A stretch of DNA of 22,391 nucleotides from DATAVB01 sp040414495. GTDB taxonomy: Bacteria > Actinomycetota > Actinomycetes > Mycobacteriales > QHCD01. The position numbers and the translations under genes were made by a program. Position 1 is the first letter of the stretch. Each line of letters opens with the position of its first letter. Positions 13,298 through 22,391 of this stretch are shown piece by piece. Location: NCBI GenBank assembly GCA_040414495.1, contig JBEDUI010000091.1, positions 1 through 22,391 of the forward strand, read 5' to 3'. The notes under the pieces were generated by a model. It made no database searches and was not told where the DNA came from. It saw nothing but the letters and a program-made list of their open reading frames with translations.

Positions 13298-14932
13298 TCA
13301 GCCGGCGAGTTCCCGCCGCACGTCGGCAACCGTGTAGAGCGGGGCCGGCGCCATGATCTGGCCGACCTGCGTACAGACCCGTCCCTGCCGCAGCGCGTCA
13401 TCGATGCCGGCGTCGCCGGTGATCGTGCCGTCGGTCAACGTCACGACCCGACTCGCCAACGACGCGATCAGTTCGTGGTCATGGGTCGCCACGACCACGG
13501 CGTGCCCGGCCCCGGCGAATTGCCGCAGCATCGCGGTCAGCCGCACCTTGGTCGGGTAGTCCAGTCCGCGGGTCGGTTCGTCCAGCAGAATCAGCGCCGG
13601 CCCGCGAGCCAGCACGACCGCCAGCGCGAGCGCCTGCTGTTCGCCGCTGGACAGCGCCCGCGGGCGGCCGATCGGCGAGATGCCCGGCAGCAGTGCATCC
13701 AGTACGAACGCGGTCCGGCCGCTGGGCACATCGGCTTCCTCGTCGGCCGACGCGCACTCCCGGTCCACCCGATCGGTGAGGAACAGGTCGGCCGGCTCGG
13801 CCGGCACCAGACCCACCGTTCCGACCCGGGATCGGCCGCGCAGCCGGCCCGGATTCTCACCGGCCACCTCGACGGTTCCCGCGGCCGGACGGTGCAGCCC
13901 GGCCAGAGCGGCCAGCAACGTCGACTTCCCGGAGCCGTTGGCGCCGGTCAGCGCGACGATCTCGCCGGCCCGGACCGTGAGGTCGAGATCCCGGATCCCG
14001 CGCAGCGGACCATGCGAGGCGGACAGCCCGGCGGCCCGAACCACCGCGTCGCCGATCCGAATGGCCTCCGGCCCGACCGGTCTGACGTCCGGCTCGGGCA
14101 GCGACGAGGTGCCGTCCGGCTCAGGCAGCGGGTGGGTCAACGCGGCGGTCAGCGCCTCGGCCACGGTCAGCGCGGGCGGGTCCCAACGCAACAGCCGGGA
14201 CAGGTCGACGATCGGCGGGACGACCTCGGCCTCGGCCAGGACCAGGCGGGGTTCGCCGTATCGGGCCGGCTGCGCACCAGGCAGGTACAGCACGCTGTCG
14301 CTGTATTCCAGTACCCGTTCCAGCCGCTGCTCGGCCAGTACGACGGCGGTCCCGGCGCTGCGGGTCATGGCCTGCAAGGCCCGGCCCAACGCCGCCGCGC
14401 CGAACGCGTCCAGCCCGTTCACCGGCTCGTCGAGTACGAGCACGTCCGGCTCGGCTGCGATCGCGCTGGCCAGCGCGACCCGGCGCTGTTGGCCGGCCGA
14501 CAGCGCGGTCAACGGCCGGCTGCGCAGCTCGCTAATCGCGAACCGGGCCAGCGCCTCCTCGATCCGGCGGGACCGCACGGTCGGCGTGAGCCGCAGGCGG
14601 CCCAGCCCGTAACCGATCTCGTCCTCGACCGTGCTGGCAATGAAGCCGTCGCACGGCCGGACCGGCACCGTACTGACCACATCGGACAGTCGGCGCGGCG
14701 GATGGTCGGCGATGTCCCGGCCGAGCGTGTGCACCCGGCCGGCGAGGTCGGCCCGGCCGGCGTGCGGCACCGCGCCGTTGATCGTGCGCAGCAGGGTCGA
14801 TTTGCCGCTGCTGGTGGGGCCGGCCACTACGCACAGCTCGCCGGCCACCACCTGGGCGTCCACTATGGACAGAATGCTGGAGGAATCTCCAATGTGGACC
14901 GACGTACGGTCCCACTGCACGGCCGTGGTCAT
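13298..14932 (-). CDS. ECF transporter fused double ATPase (EcfAA')
   Basis: 544 aa with two ABC ATPase domains in one chain, the usual actinobacterial form of the energising subunit of energy-coupling factor importers for vitamins, Co or Ni. Domain 1: Walker A GPTSSGKST (38-46), signature LSAGQ (144-148), Walker B LVLDEP (165-170). Domain 2: Walker A GANGSGKST (330-338), signature LSSGE (427-431), Walker B LILLDEP (447-453), His484 in the H-loop. The usual Q-loop Gln appears replaced in both domains (Val91 and Ala378), and Gln202 stands where domain 1 normally has the switch His. ATG 14932 overlaps the ecfT stop (ATGA), so translation is coupled. The substrate is not set by this subunit. Confidence 0.92.
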   Translation of the reverse strand: MTTAVQWDRTSVHIGDSSSILSIVDAQVVAGELCVVAGPTSSGKSTLLRTINGAVPHAGRADLAGRVHTLGRDIADHPPRRLSDVVSTVPVRPCDGFIASTVEDEIGYGLGRLRLTPTVRSRRIEEALARFAISELRSRPLTALSAGQQRRVALASAIAAEPDVLVLDEPVNGLDAFGAAALGRALQAMTRSAGTAVVLAEQRLERVLEYSDSVLYLPGAQPARYGEPRLVLAEAEVVPPIVDLSRLLRWDPPALTVAEALTAALTHPLPEPDGTSSLPEPDVRPVGPEAIRIGDAVVRAAGLSASHGPLRGIRDLDLTVRAGEIVALTGANGSGKSTLLAALAGLHRPAAGTVEVAGENPGRLRGRSRVGTVGLVPAEPADLFLTDRVDRECASADEEADVPSGRTAFVLDALLPGISPIGRPRALSSGEQQALALAVVLARGPALILLDEPTRGLDYPTKVRLTAMLRQFAGAGHAVVVATHDHELIASLASRVVTLTDGTITGDAGIDDALRQGRVCTQVGQIMAPAPLYTVADVRRELAG

Positions 14933-15738
14933 CCCGCCGCCTTGGTCCGCAGGGCTCCGGCGCCACGCGGGGCCGGAGGCGCCGGAGTGAGGTGAGCCGG
15001 CAGCAGGGCGCACAGCACGCCGAGCGCGGCCAGCGCCGGGACCGTCGGGGTCTGCAACGTCCACGGATCGGGCATCCGGTCGGCGGTCGAGGTGAGCGCG
15101 AAGCACACCGCGGCCGCCGTACCGGCTGCTACCGCAGCGAACTCGGCGAAGCTCCACTGATGGGAGAGCCGCGCCTCCTCGCCGTACCCGCGTGCCTCCA
15201 ATGCGAACGCCGCGACTCGGCCCCGTGCCCGGGCCTCGGCGAACACAGTCGGCAGCAGCCGGGGCGCTCGGCCGAAGCCGACCGCACGCAGCCGACGGGC
15301 CTGCCGTACCTGCGCGAACGCGGCCGGCAGCTGGGGAAAGACCATCAAGCCGCGCCAGGCCGGACCGAGCAGGCGCTGCGGGCTGACCAGTGCGTTCGCC
15401 GCTCCGATGCAGAGCACCACGACGCCGATTCGGGCGCCGAAGCAGAACGCGGCAAGCAGGCCGGCCTTGCTCGTACCGTCGTCGGCGAACCCGACCTGCA
15501 AAAGCAGGCAGAGCGCCACGATGCCCAGGGCCGACCAGCAGCAGAACCGGTACACCCGGGAGGTACCGATGGCGGCGCGCCGGGCGGCGGCAACGTAGCT
15601 GACCACCAGGCCGAGCAGTACCAACAGCAGCGGATTCGTCGTCTGCACCGCGGCGCCGACCAGGCCCGCGGCCCACAGCCACCAGGCCAGCGGGTGCATC
15701 CAGCGGGTAGCGCCGGGGCGCATCGTTGGGCGGGTCAT
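14929..15738 (-). CDS. ECF transporter transmembrane subunit EcfT (CbiQ-like)
   Basis: 269 aa with about five to six hydrophobic helices. The N-terminal MHPLAWWLWAAGL and TTNPLLL are typical of actinobacterial EcfT. RRLRAVGFG (148-156) and EARGYG (181-186) are the two Ala-Arg-Gly-type coupling motifs that contact the ATPases. EcfT joins the ATPases to an S component that binds the substrate. ATG 15738 is chosen because it overlaps the upstream gene's stop as ATGA and gives the family's N-terminus; the frame is open further upstream, but that is inside the previous gene. Both junctions of this gene are 4-bp overlaps. Confidence 0.92.
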   Translation of the reverse strand: MTRPTMRPGATRWMHPLAWWLWAAGLVGAAVQTTNPLLLVLLGLVVSYVAAARRAAIGTSRVYRFCCWSALGIVALCLLLQVGFADDGTSKAGLLAAFCFGARIGVVVLCIGAANALVSPQRLLGPAWRGLMVFPQLPAAFAQVRQARRLRAVGFGRAPRLLPTVFAEARARGRVAAFALEARGYGEEARLSHQWSFAEFAAVAAGTAAAVCFALTSTADRMPDPWTLQTPTVPALAALGVLCALLPAHLTPAPPAPRGAGALRTKAAG

Positions 15739-16910
15739 CGGGTACCTGCCTTCCGGCGACGCAGCTGCCATCCGGTCCCGAGGGCCAGTGCGCCGATGCC
15801 GGCGATGCCAGCCTCGGCCGGCCACGGGTTCCCGGTCGATTCGTCGTGCCTTTGGGTCCGCGCTGACGCGGAGGTGAGGGCCACGGTGCCGTTCAACCGC
15901 TCGTCGGCTGAGTGGCGGGGCAGCGCGAGCGTGGCCGGGCTGGCGGCCCGGCGATTCCACCACGGCACGGCCCGCTTACCGGACGGCGTATTGGTCCGGT
16001 ACGGCACCACGGTTTGCGGCGCGGCCGGGGTGAGCGCGGTCGGGGCGAGACTCGGCGCGATGCTCGGCGTCTGGGCGCTCCGGCGTGATGTGGCCGCGCG
16101 GTGCCTACCTTTGGCCTTGCGATGTGCCCCGCCCTGCGTCTTGGTCGCGCTCGGCCGGTGACTGGGTTGGTGCGACCGGCTGTGGGTCGGGCCACCGGTC
16201 GGCGTCTTGCTCGGGGGCGCGCTCGTCGGCGTCGTGCTACTCGGCGGAGTGCTGCTGGGCGGCGTGGACGAGGGCGGCGTCGACGACGGCGGCGTCGATG
16301 AAGGTGGTGTGGATGAAGGTGGTGTAGACGACGGCGGGTCGGTCGGCGGCACGCTGCTCGGCGGGTCCGACGGCGGCAGGCTGCTCGGTGGCGTGCTGCT
16401 CGTCGGGTCGGTCGGTACCGGCGACGATGCGGTCGGTGCCGGGGAGGAGTCCGTCGGCACGGGCGAGGAGTCGGTCGGCACCGGTGAGGAATCCGTGGGT
16501 ACGGGTGAGGAATCCGTGGGTACCGGGGCCGACTGGGTTGGTGAGCTTGGCGCCGACGATGTAGGCGCCGGAGACGAGCCCGTCGGTGCCGGCGATGAGT
16601 CAGTTGGTGCCGGCGATGAGCCCGTCGGTGCTGGGGATGAGCCCGTCGGTGCCGGCGAGGAATCGGACGGGCTCGTCGACGGCGTCGTGCTCACCGGGGT
16701 CTGGAATCGACTGGCCGGCCTGGGCGTCGTGTACGGGTGCGGTCCGACCGCCAACGCCGTACCGCCGCTGAACTGACCTAATAGGACGGTCGCCGCCGCG
16801 GCGACGCCGACCCGAAGGCCAAGCCGGGACAGATCCCGGCATTCGCGTTGTGGACTATCCGAATTCGTTCTAGCCGTGGCGTGCACGGCACGCGTCTGCT
16901 GCACCAGCAT
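15735..16910 (-). CDS. secreted Pro/Ser/Thr-rich surface stalk protein, first gene of the ECF unit
   Basis: 391 aa from ATG 16910, which has GGAGAGG 6 nt upstream. A long basic N-region and a hydrophobic stretch (LGLRVGVAAAATVLLGQF, ending near TALA) form a signal peptide. Most of the rest is stalk: SSPAPTG/D and SSPVPTD heptads, then SSTPP pentads, then a basic His/Lys/Arg-rich segment (HRKAKGRHRAATSRR). A short segment with VPYRTNTPSGKRAVPWWNRR follows, and a C-terminal helix (AGIAGIGALALGTGWQL) with an RRRK tail anchors it. No catalytic or ligand-binding domain is recognised. Its stop overlaps the ecfT start, so it belongs to the transporter unit. It may be a wall-spanning spacer, or the remnant of a larger surface binding protein. 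Confidence 0.75.
   Translation of the reverse strand: MLVQQTRAVHATARTNSDSPQRECRDLSRLGLRVGVAAAATVLLGQFSGGTALAVGPHPYTTPRPASRFQTPVSTTPSTSPSDSSPAPTGSSPAPTGSSPAPTDSSPAPTGSSPAPTSSAPSSPTQSAPVPTDSSPVPTDSSPVPTDSSPVPTDSSPAPTASSPVPTDPTSSTPPSSLPPSDPPSSVPPTDPPSSTPPSSTPPSSTPPSSTPPSSTPPSSTPPSSTTPTSAPPSKTPTGGPTHSRSHQPSHRPSATKTQGGAHRKAKGRHRAATSRRSAQTPSIAPSLAPTALTPAAPQTVVPYRTNTPSGKRAVPWWNRRAASPATLALPRHSADERLNGTVALTSASARTQRHDESTGNPWPAEAGIAGIGALALGTGWQLRRRKAGTR
16240..16405 (-). repeat. 15-bp repeats coding for SSTPP/DPPSS units
   Basis: Reiterated GGCGGCGTCGACGAC-type 15-mers (plus-strand reading); two adjacent copies (GATGAAGGTGGTGTG and the next) differ by one base, a sign of recent duplication. They keep the reading frame. 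Confidence 0.8.
16411..16676 (-). repeat. 21-bp repeats coding for SSPAPTG/SSPVPTD heptads
   Basis: About a dozen 21-bp units of the type GAGGAATCCGTGGGTACGGG (first 20 bases, plus-strand reading). Neighbouring copies are nearly identical in DNA as well as protein, so expansion is recent. The ends are approximate. Confidence 0.8.
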
Positions 16911-17243
16911 GGGTCGCCTCTCCGACAAATGTCCATGACGAATGTCGAACTGCACTTCCCCGATGCAGGCGCCCTGCCAGACCCCCGTCCGACAAACTCC
17001 CGGCGCCGCGCCATTCCGTTACGCGATGCCAGATTTCATCGGCCTGCTGCCAAGCAACGTACCTGGATATACCCGCCGACCACAAAGCGGGTTGGTGAAA
17101 TTACTAGCTGTAGTGGGCTTGATTTCGGTCGTTCGTGGACAGTCCCGCCGTAATTGCCGCAGTAAAGGGGTTTGACCGAAGCCGGCCAATTCTGTCTGGA
17201 TTAGCCCAGGTGGCGGCCGAAAATCGTGGTGATCGGAGCCAAT
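16911..17243. other. 333-bp non-coding region upstream of the ECF unit
   Basis: Visibly richer in A+T than its neighbours from about 17000 to 17243. It must hold the promoter of the surface-protein/ecfT/ecfAA' unit and the 3' end of the glucosidase transcript. A modest hairpin, CCCGC with GCGGG, occurs at 17072-17091. I searched it for the conserved blocks of a cobalamin riboswitch and did not find them, and saw no tRNA-like fold and no clear -10/-35 pair. Confidence 0.5.
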
Positions 17244-19811
<2,568 letters not shown>

Positions 19812-19922
19812 GGGTGCAGTCTGCTCTGTTCGCGATCATGACCGGGACGGGACACCTGCGCTCCGGCGGCGGGCGTACGGTCGAGGCGTGTCCTCCCTAT
19901 TCCGGGCGTGTAGCTGCTGGGG

Positions 19923-20312
19923 GTGCCGGTGGTGAACTCTGCTGAGCGCCCGTTTGGTGACGTACGCAAAGCGGTGGTGAACTGGGCGCGCCAAGCCCGC
20001 GAGCGGGCGGCGCAGCTCGGCCTGCTGCGGCCCCAGCCGCCACGCCGTCCGCACCAGGAGCTGGCCGAGACCGCGATGGCGCTGCTGACGTTGTGGACGA
20101 CGTTCGACGACACCGAGTCCGACAGCGTGGCCGCGACCACGCGCAGCCTGCTGGCCGGACACACCTCCGAGGAGCTGGGGTATCTGGTGCTGCACCTGGC
20201 CGGGTTGTCCCGCGGCCTGGCGCACGTCCTGGTCAACCAGCAGCACGCCGACATCAACGAGGCGCTGCAGGCGGTCGGTCGCGACGTACACGAGCGCCGC
20301 GCCGAAAGCTGA
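19923..20312 (+). CDS. small protein of unknown function
   Basis: 129 aa from GTG 19923; GTG 19929 and GTG 19932 are also possible starts behind a GGGGGTG stretch. I do not recognise the family. It is soluble, with a basic N-terminal part (RKAVVNWARQARERAAQLG), a Pro-rich hinge (about 37-44) and a helical remainder with many Leu (LAETAMALLTLWTTFDD, ELGYLVLHLAGLSRGLAHVL). Codon use is like its neighbours. It lies 53 bp before the HelD-like gene on the same strand with no terminator between, so the two may be co-transcribed. Confidence 0.6.
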   Translation: MPVVNSAERPFGDVRKAVVNWARQARERAAQLGLLRPQPPRRPHQELAETAMALLTLWTTFDDTESDSVAATTRSLLAGHTSEELGYLVLHLAGLSRGLAHVLVNQQHADINEALQAVGRDVHERRAES

Positions 20313-20365
20313 CCGCGCGATATTCGTTCGCCTGCCCGGAGCGGAATCGGTAACGTCGCCCGACT

Positions 20366-22391
20366 GTGCGCCCACAATCGACAGACCCACAGACCGAGCC
20401 CGAGTCGATAAGCACCCCATCTGAACCGGCGCCGCATACCAGCGCCAACGATCCCGTACTCACCGCCGAACGCGCCCATCAGGCCGCGGCCGACATCGCG
20501 CTTGGCCAAATGCGTAACCGCGCCGCCGAGATCGACGACACCGGCGCGGACGAGTACACCAGCTACTCCCTCGGCGTCATGCGGGCCAAACGGCTGGCCC
20601 ATCTGGCCGACGATCCGACCGTGCCGCCGTTCTTCGGCCGGCTCGACTACGCCGACGAGACATTCCACATTGGACGACGCCACGTCCGGGACGAGGCGAG
20701 CGAGCCGCTGGTGATCGACTGGCGGGCGCCCTTGGCCCGCGCGTTCTATCGCGCTACCACGCAGAATCCGTACGGGGTCCGGCGCCGGCGCCGGTTCGGT
20801 TTCGCCGCCGGAAAGCTGACGTCGTACGAAGACGAGCTGCTCGATTCGGCGACCTCGGTCGAGAGCCGCATTCTGCGCGAGGAGATCGAGCGGCCGCGCG
20901 TCGGCCCGATGCGCGACATCGTCGCCACCATCCAACCTGACCAGGACGAGATCGTGCGCTCGGACCTGGACACCAACATCTGCGTACAGGGCGCACCGGG
21001 CACCGGCAAGACCGCGGTGGGGCTGCACCGGGCCGCGTACCTGCTCTATACGTACGCGACGGCGCTGCGCCGCTCCGGTGTGCTGGTGGTCGGGCCGAAC
21101 CGGGCGTTTCTCGGCTACATCGGCGCCGTGCTGCCGGCCCTGGGCGAGGTCCGCGTCACCCAGGTGACGATCGACGAGTTGGTCGAACGGGTACCGGTCC
21201 GGGCCGTCGACCCGCCCGAGGTCGCCCTGCTCAAGGGCGATCCGCGGATGGCGACGGTGCTGCGCAAGGCGGTCTACGCCGGGATCCGGCGGCCCGAGGA
21301 GTCGATCATGGTGCCGATGGGTTCGCGGCGGTACCGGATACAGCCGGAGCAACTGCGGCGCTGGGTGGACGACCTGCGGCGCGGCGACCTGCGGTACGCG
21401 GTGGCGCGGGAACGGCTCCGGGCGCTGATCGCCGGCGATATCAGGCGGCAGCGCGAGGAGGACGGCGGCGCCCCCTCGGACCGGGACACCGCGAAGGTCG
21501 CCCGGTCGGCGCCGGTCCGCGAGGCGGTCGACTACATCTGGCCGGCGGTCGACGCGTTGGAGGTAGTGGCCGGCGTGCTGACCGATCCGCCGGATGTCTT
21601 CGAGCCGGCCGAGCGGGATCTGTTGCGGTGGGACAAGCCGCCGGCGTCACCGCGCCGGGCCCGCTGGTCGGCGGCCGATGCGGTGCTGATCGACGAGGTG
21701 GCGGACCTGCTGGACCGGGTACCCGGGTTCGGGCACCTCGTGGTGGATGAGGCGCAGGACCTCTCGCCGATGCAGTGTCGGGCGGTTGGCCGGCGGGCAG
21801 CGATGGGGTCGATCACGGTGCTCGGCGATATCGCGCAGGGGACTACGCCGTGGGCGACCGGCGACTGGGCCGATACGTTGCGGCATCTGGGTAAGCCGGA
21901 CGCGGTGGTGGAGCACCTGACCAAGGGCTACCGAGTGCCGGCCGCGGTACTGGATATCGCCAACCGGCTGTTGCCGCACATCGCGGTCGGGGTCGCGCCC
22001 GCGTCGGCAATTCGTACGGATAGCGCACCGGTGGAATTCGTACAGAGTTCGGATTTGGTGGATTCGGTTTCCGACGCGGTCGTTGCGGCCTTGGCTGAAG
22101 AGGGCTCGATCGGCGTTGTGGTACCGGATACGCTGCTGTCCGATGTGGACAATGGATTACGGGCGTTGTCGCACGACGTTTACCGGCCTGACGTCGAGGA
22201 GGCCGATTCCCGGGTCGCGGTTGTTCCGGCCTCGATCGTCAAGGGCCTGGAATTCGACCACGTTATTCTCGTAGAACCGGCGTTGGTGGCGGACGGGCCG
22301 CGTGGGCTGCAGCGGTTGTACGTCGCGTTGACCCGGGCCGTGAGCCGGCTCGTGGTCGTCCACTCCGAACCGCTGCCGACCCAGTTGGCCG
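20366..22391 (+). CDS. HelD-like UvrD-superfamily ATPase, C-terminus beyond window
   Basis: 675 codons visible from GTG 20366, the first start after an in-frame TAA at 20351; no strong Shine-Dalgarno. HelD proteins are helicase-like ATPases that bind RNA polymerase and release it from stalled or inactive complexes, some giving rifampicin tolerance. Visible features: N-terminal ERAHQAAADIALGQMR helix; FHIGRRHVRDE and LVIDWRAPLARAFYRAT, typical of HelD; ERPRVGPMRDIVATIQPDQD just before Walker A GAPGTGKT (209-216); DEAQD (461-465); GDIAQGTTPW; LTKGYRVP; and the final motif LYVALTRAVSRL. It is intact as far as seen. No rifamycin-associated 19-bp palindrome (RAE) is found in the 53 bp upstream. 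The subclass (HelD or HelR) is not certain. Confidence 0.88.
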   Translation, partial: MRPQSTDPQTEPESISTPSEPAPHTSANDPVLTAERAHQAAADIALGQMRNRAAEIDDTGADEYTSYSLGVMRAKRLAHLADDPTVPPFFGRLDYADETFHIGRRHVRDEASEPLVIDWRAPLARAFYRATTQNPYGVRRRRRFGFAAGKLTSYEDELLDSATSVESRILREEIERPRVGPMRDIVATIQPDQDEIVRSDLDTNICVQGAPGTGKTAVGLHRAAYLLYTYATALRRSGVLVVGPNRAFLGYIGAVLPALGEVRVTQVTIDELVERVPVRAVDPPEVALLKGDPRMATVLRKAVYAGIRRPEESIMVPMGSRRYRIQPEQLRRWVDDLRRGDLRYAVARERLRALIAGDIRRQREEDGGAPSDRDTAKVARSAPVREAVDYIWPAVDALEVVAGVLTDPPDVFEPAERDLLRWDKPPASPRRARWSAADAVLIDEVADLLDRVPGFGHLVVDEAQDLSPMQCRAVGRRAAMGSITVLGDIAQGTTPWATGDWADTLRHLGKPDAVVEHLTKGYRVPAAVLDIANRLLPHIAVGVAPASAIRTDSAPVEFVQSSDLVDSVSDAVVAALAEEGSIGVVVPDTLLSDVDNGLRALSHDVYRPDVEEADSRVAVVPASIVKGLEFDHVILVEPALVADGPRGLQRLYVALTRAVSRLVVVHSEPLPTQLA

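Noticed and set aside
13274..14995. 573-aa plus-strand open frame opposite the ECF ATPase gene
   Set aside because: Low-complexity Arg/Gly/Gln sequence; the minus strand has a full double ABC ATPase with start and stop coupled to neighbours.
14933..15682. Longer N-terminal extension of the EcfAA' frame
   Set aside because: The extension overlaps nearly all of ecfT and reads as Arg-rich shadow; ATG 14932 with ATGA coupling is far more likely.
15735..16910. Sortase substrate (LPxTG) reading of the stalk proteins
   Set aside because: No LPxTG-like motif before the C-terminal helix in either surface protein; they look like plain membrane anchors.
16911..17243. Possible third cobalamin riboswitch before the ECF unit
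   Set aside because: None of the conserved blocks (CCGGTGCGAATCCGG, CTGCCCCGC, B12 box) is present on the minus strand.
20313..20365. Rifamycin-associated element upstream of the HelD-like gene
   Set aside because: No 19-bp palindrome of the RAE type in this gap.

Overview
This window is high-GC DNA from an actinomycete (Actinomycetota). The support is the GC-rich third codon positions, GTG starts at metE and sodF, an SodA very close to the mycobacterial type, a fused double-ATPase ECF module, and B12-riboswitch control of both metE and a class I ribonucleotide reductase, a pairing known from Streptomyces and relatives. I cannot fix the genus from sequence alone.

Layout. (1) 1-209, minus: 5' end of a GH29 alpha-L-fucosidase gene with an in-frame TAG exactly where the family has Trp. 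(2) 297-1983, plus: membrane-anchored HtrA-like serine protease without a PDZ domain, a strong hairpin terminator, then a DinB/DUF664 protein. (3) 2125-3986, plus: a two-gene unit of a NiCoT nickel/cobalt permease and an Fe-type superoxide dismutase, with a Nur-like box lying between a candidate -35 and -10. (4) 4078-6660, minus: B12-independent methionine synthase metE behind a cobalamin riboswitch. (5) 6710-7918, plus: a cysteine-desulfurase-like PLP enzyme, divergent from metE. (6) 7901-12046, minus: nrdAB behind a second cobalamin riboswitch; NrdB has the class Ic (Mn/Fe, no radical Tyr) signature; two candidate NrdR boxes overlap the promoter. (7) 12095-16910, minus: a translationally coupled ECF transporter module (Pro-rich wall-stalk protein, EcfT, fused EcfAA') followed by a secreted DUF4430-like protein; no S component is present. 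(8) 17244-19811, minus: GH63/MGH1-type glucosidase. (9) 19923-end, plus: a small unknown protein and a HelD-like RNA-polymerase-associated ATPase that runs off the window.

How it fits together. The middle 14 kb reads as a cobalt/nickel/cobalamin economy locus. When B12 is plentiful the two riboswitches should shut off the B12-independent MetE and NrdAB; this implies (not seen here) MetH and a B12-dependent NrdJ elsewhere. The NiCoT permease can import Ni or Co, and the ECF module with a DUF4430 (transcobalamin-like) protein is of the type proposed to import a cobalamin-related ligand. The NiCoT-sodF pairing under a Nur-like site suggests a nickel-sparing switch: low Ni would induce both Ni uptake and an iron SOD that can stand in for a Ni-SOD. 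The least explained part is the ECF module: two stalk-like surface proteins, no S component, and ATPase domains missing several usual loop residues.
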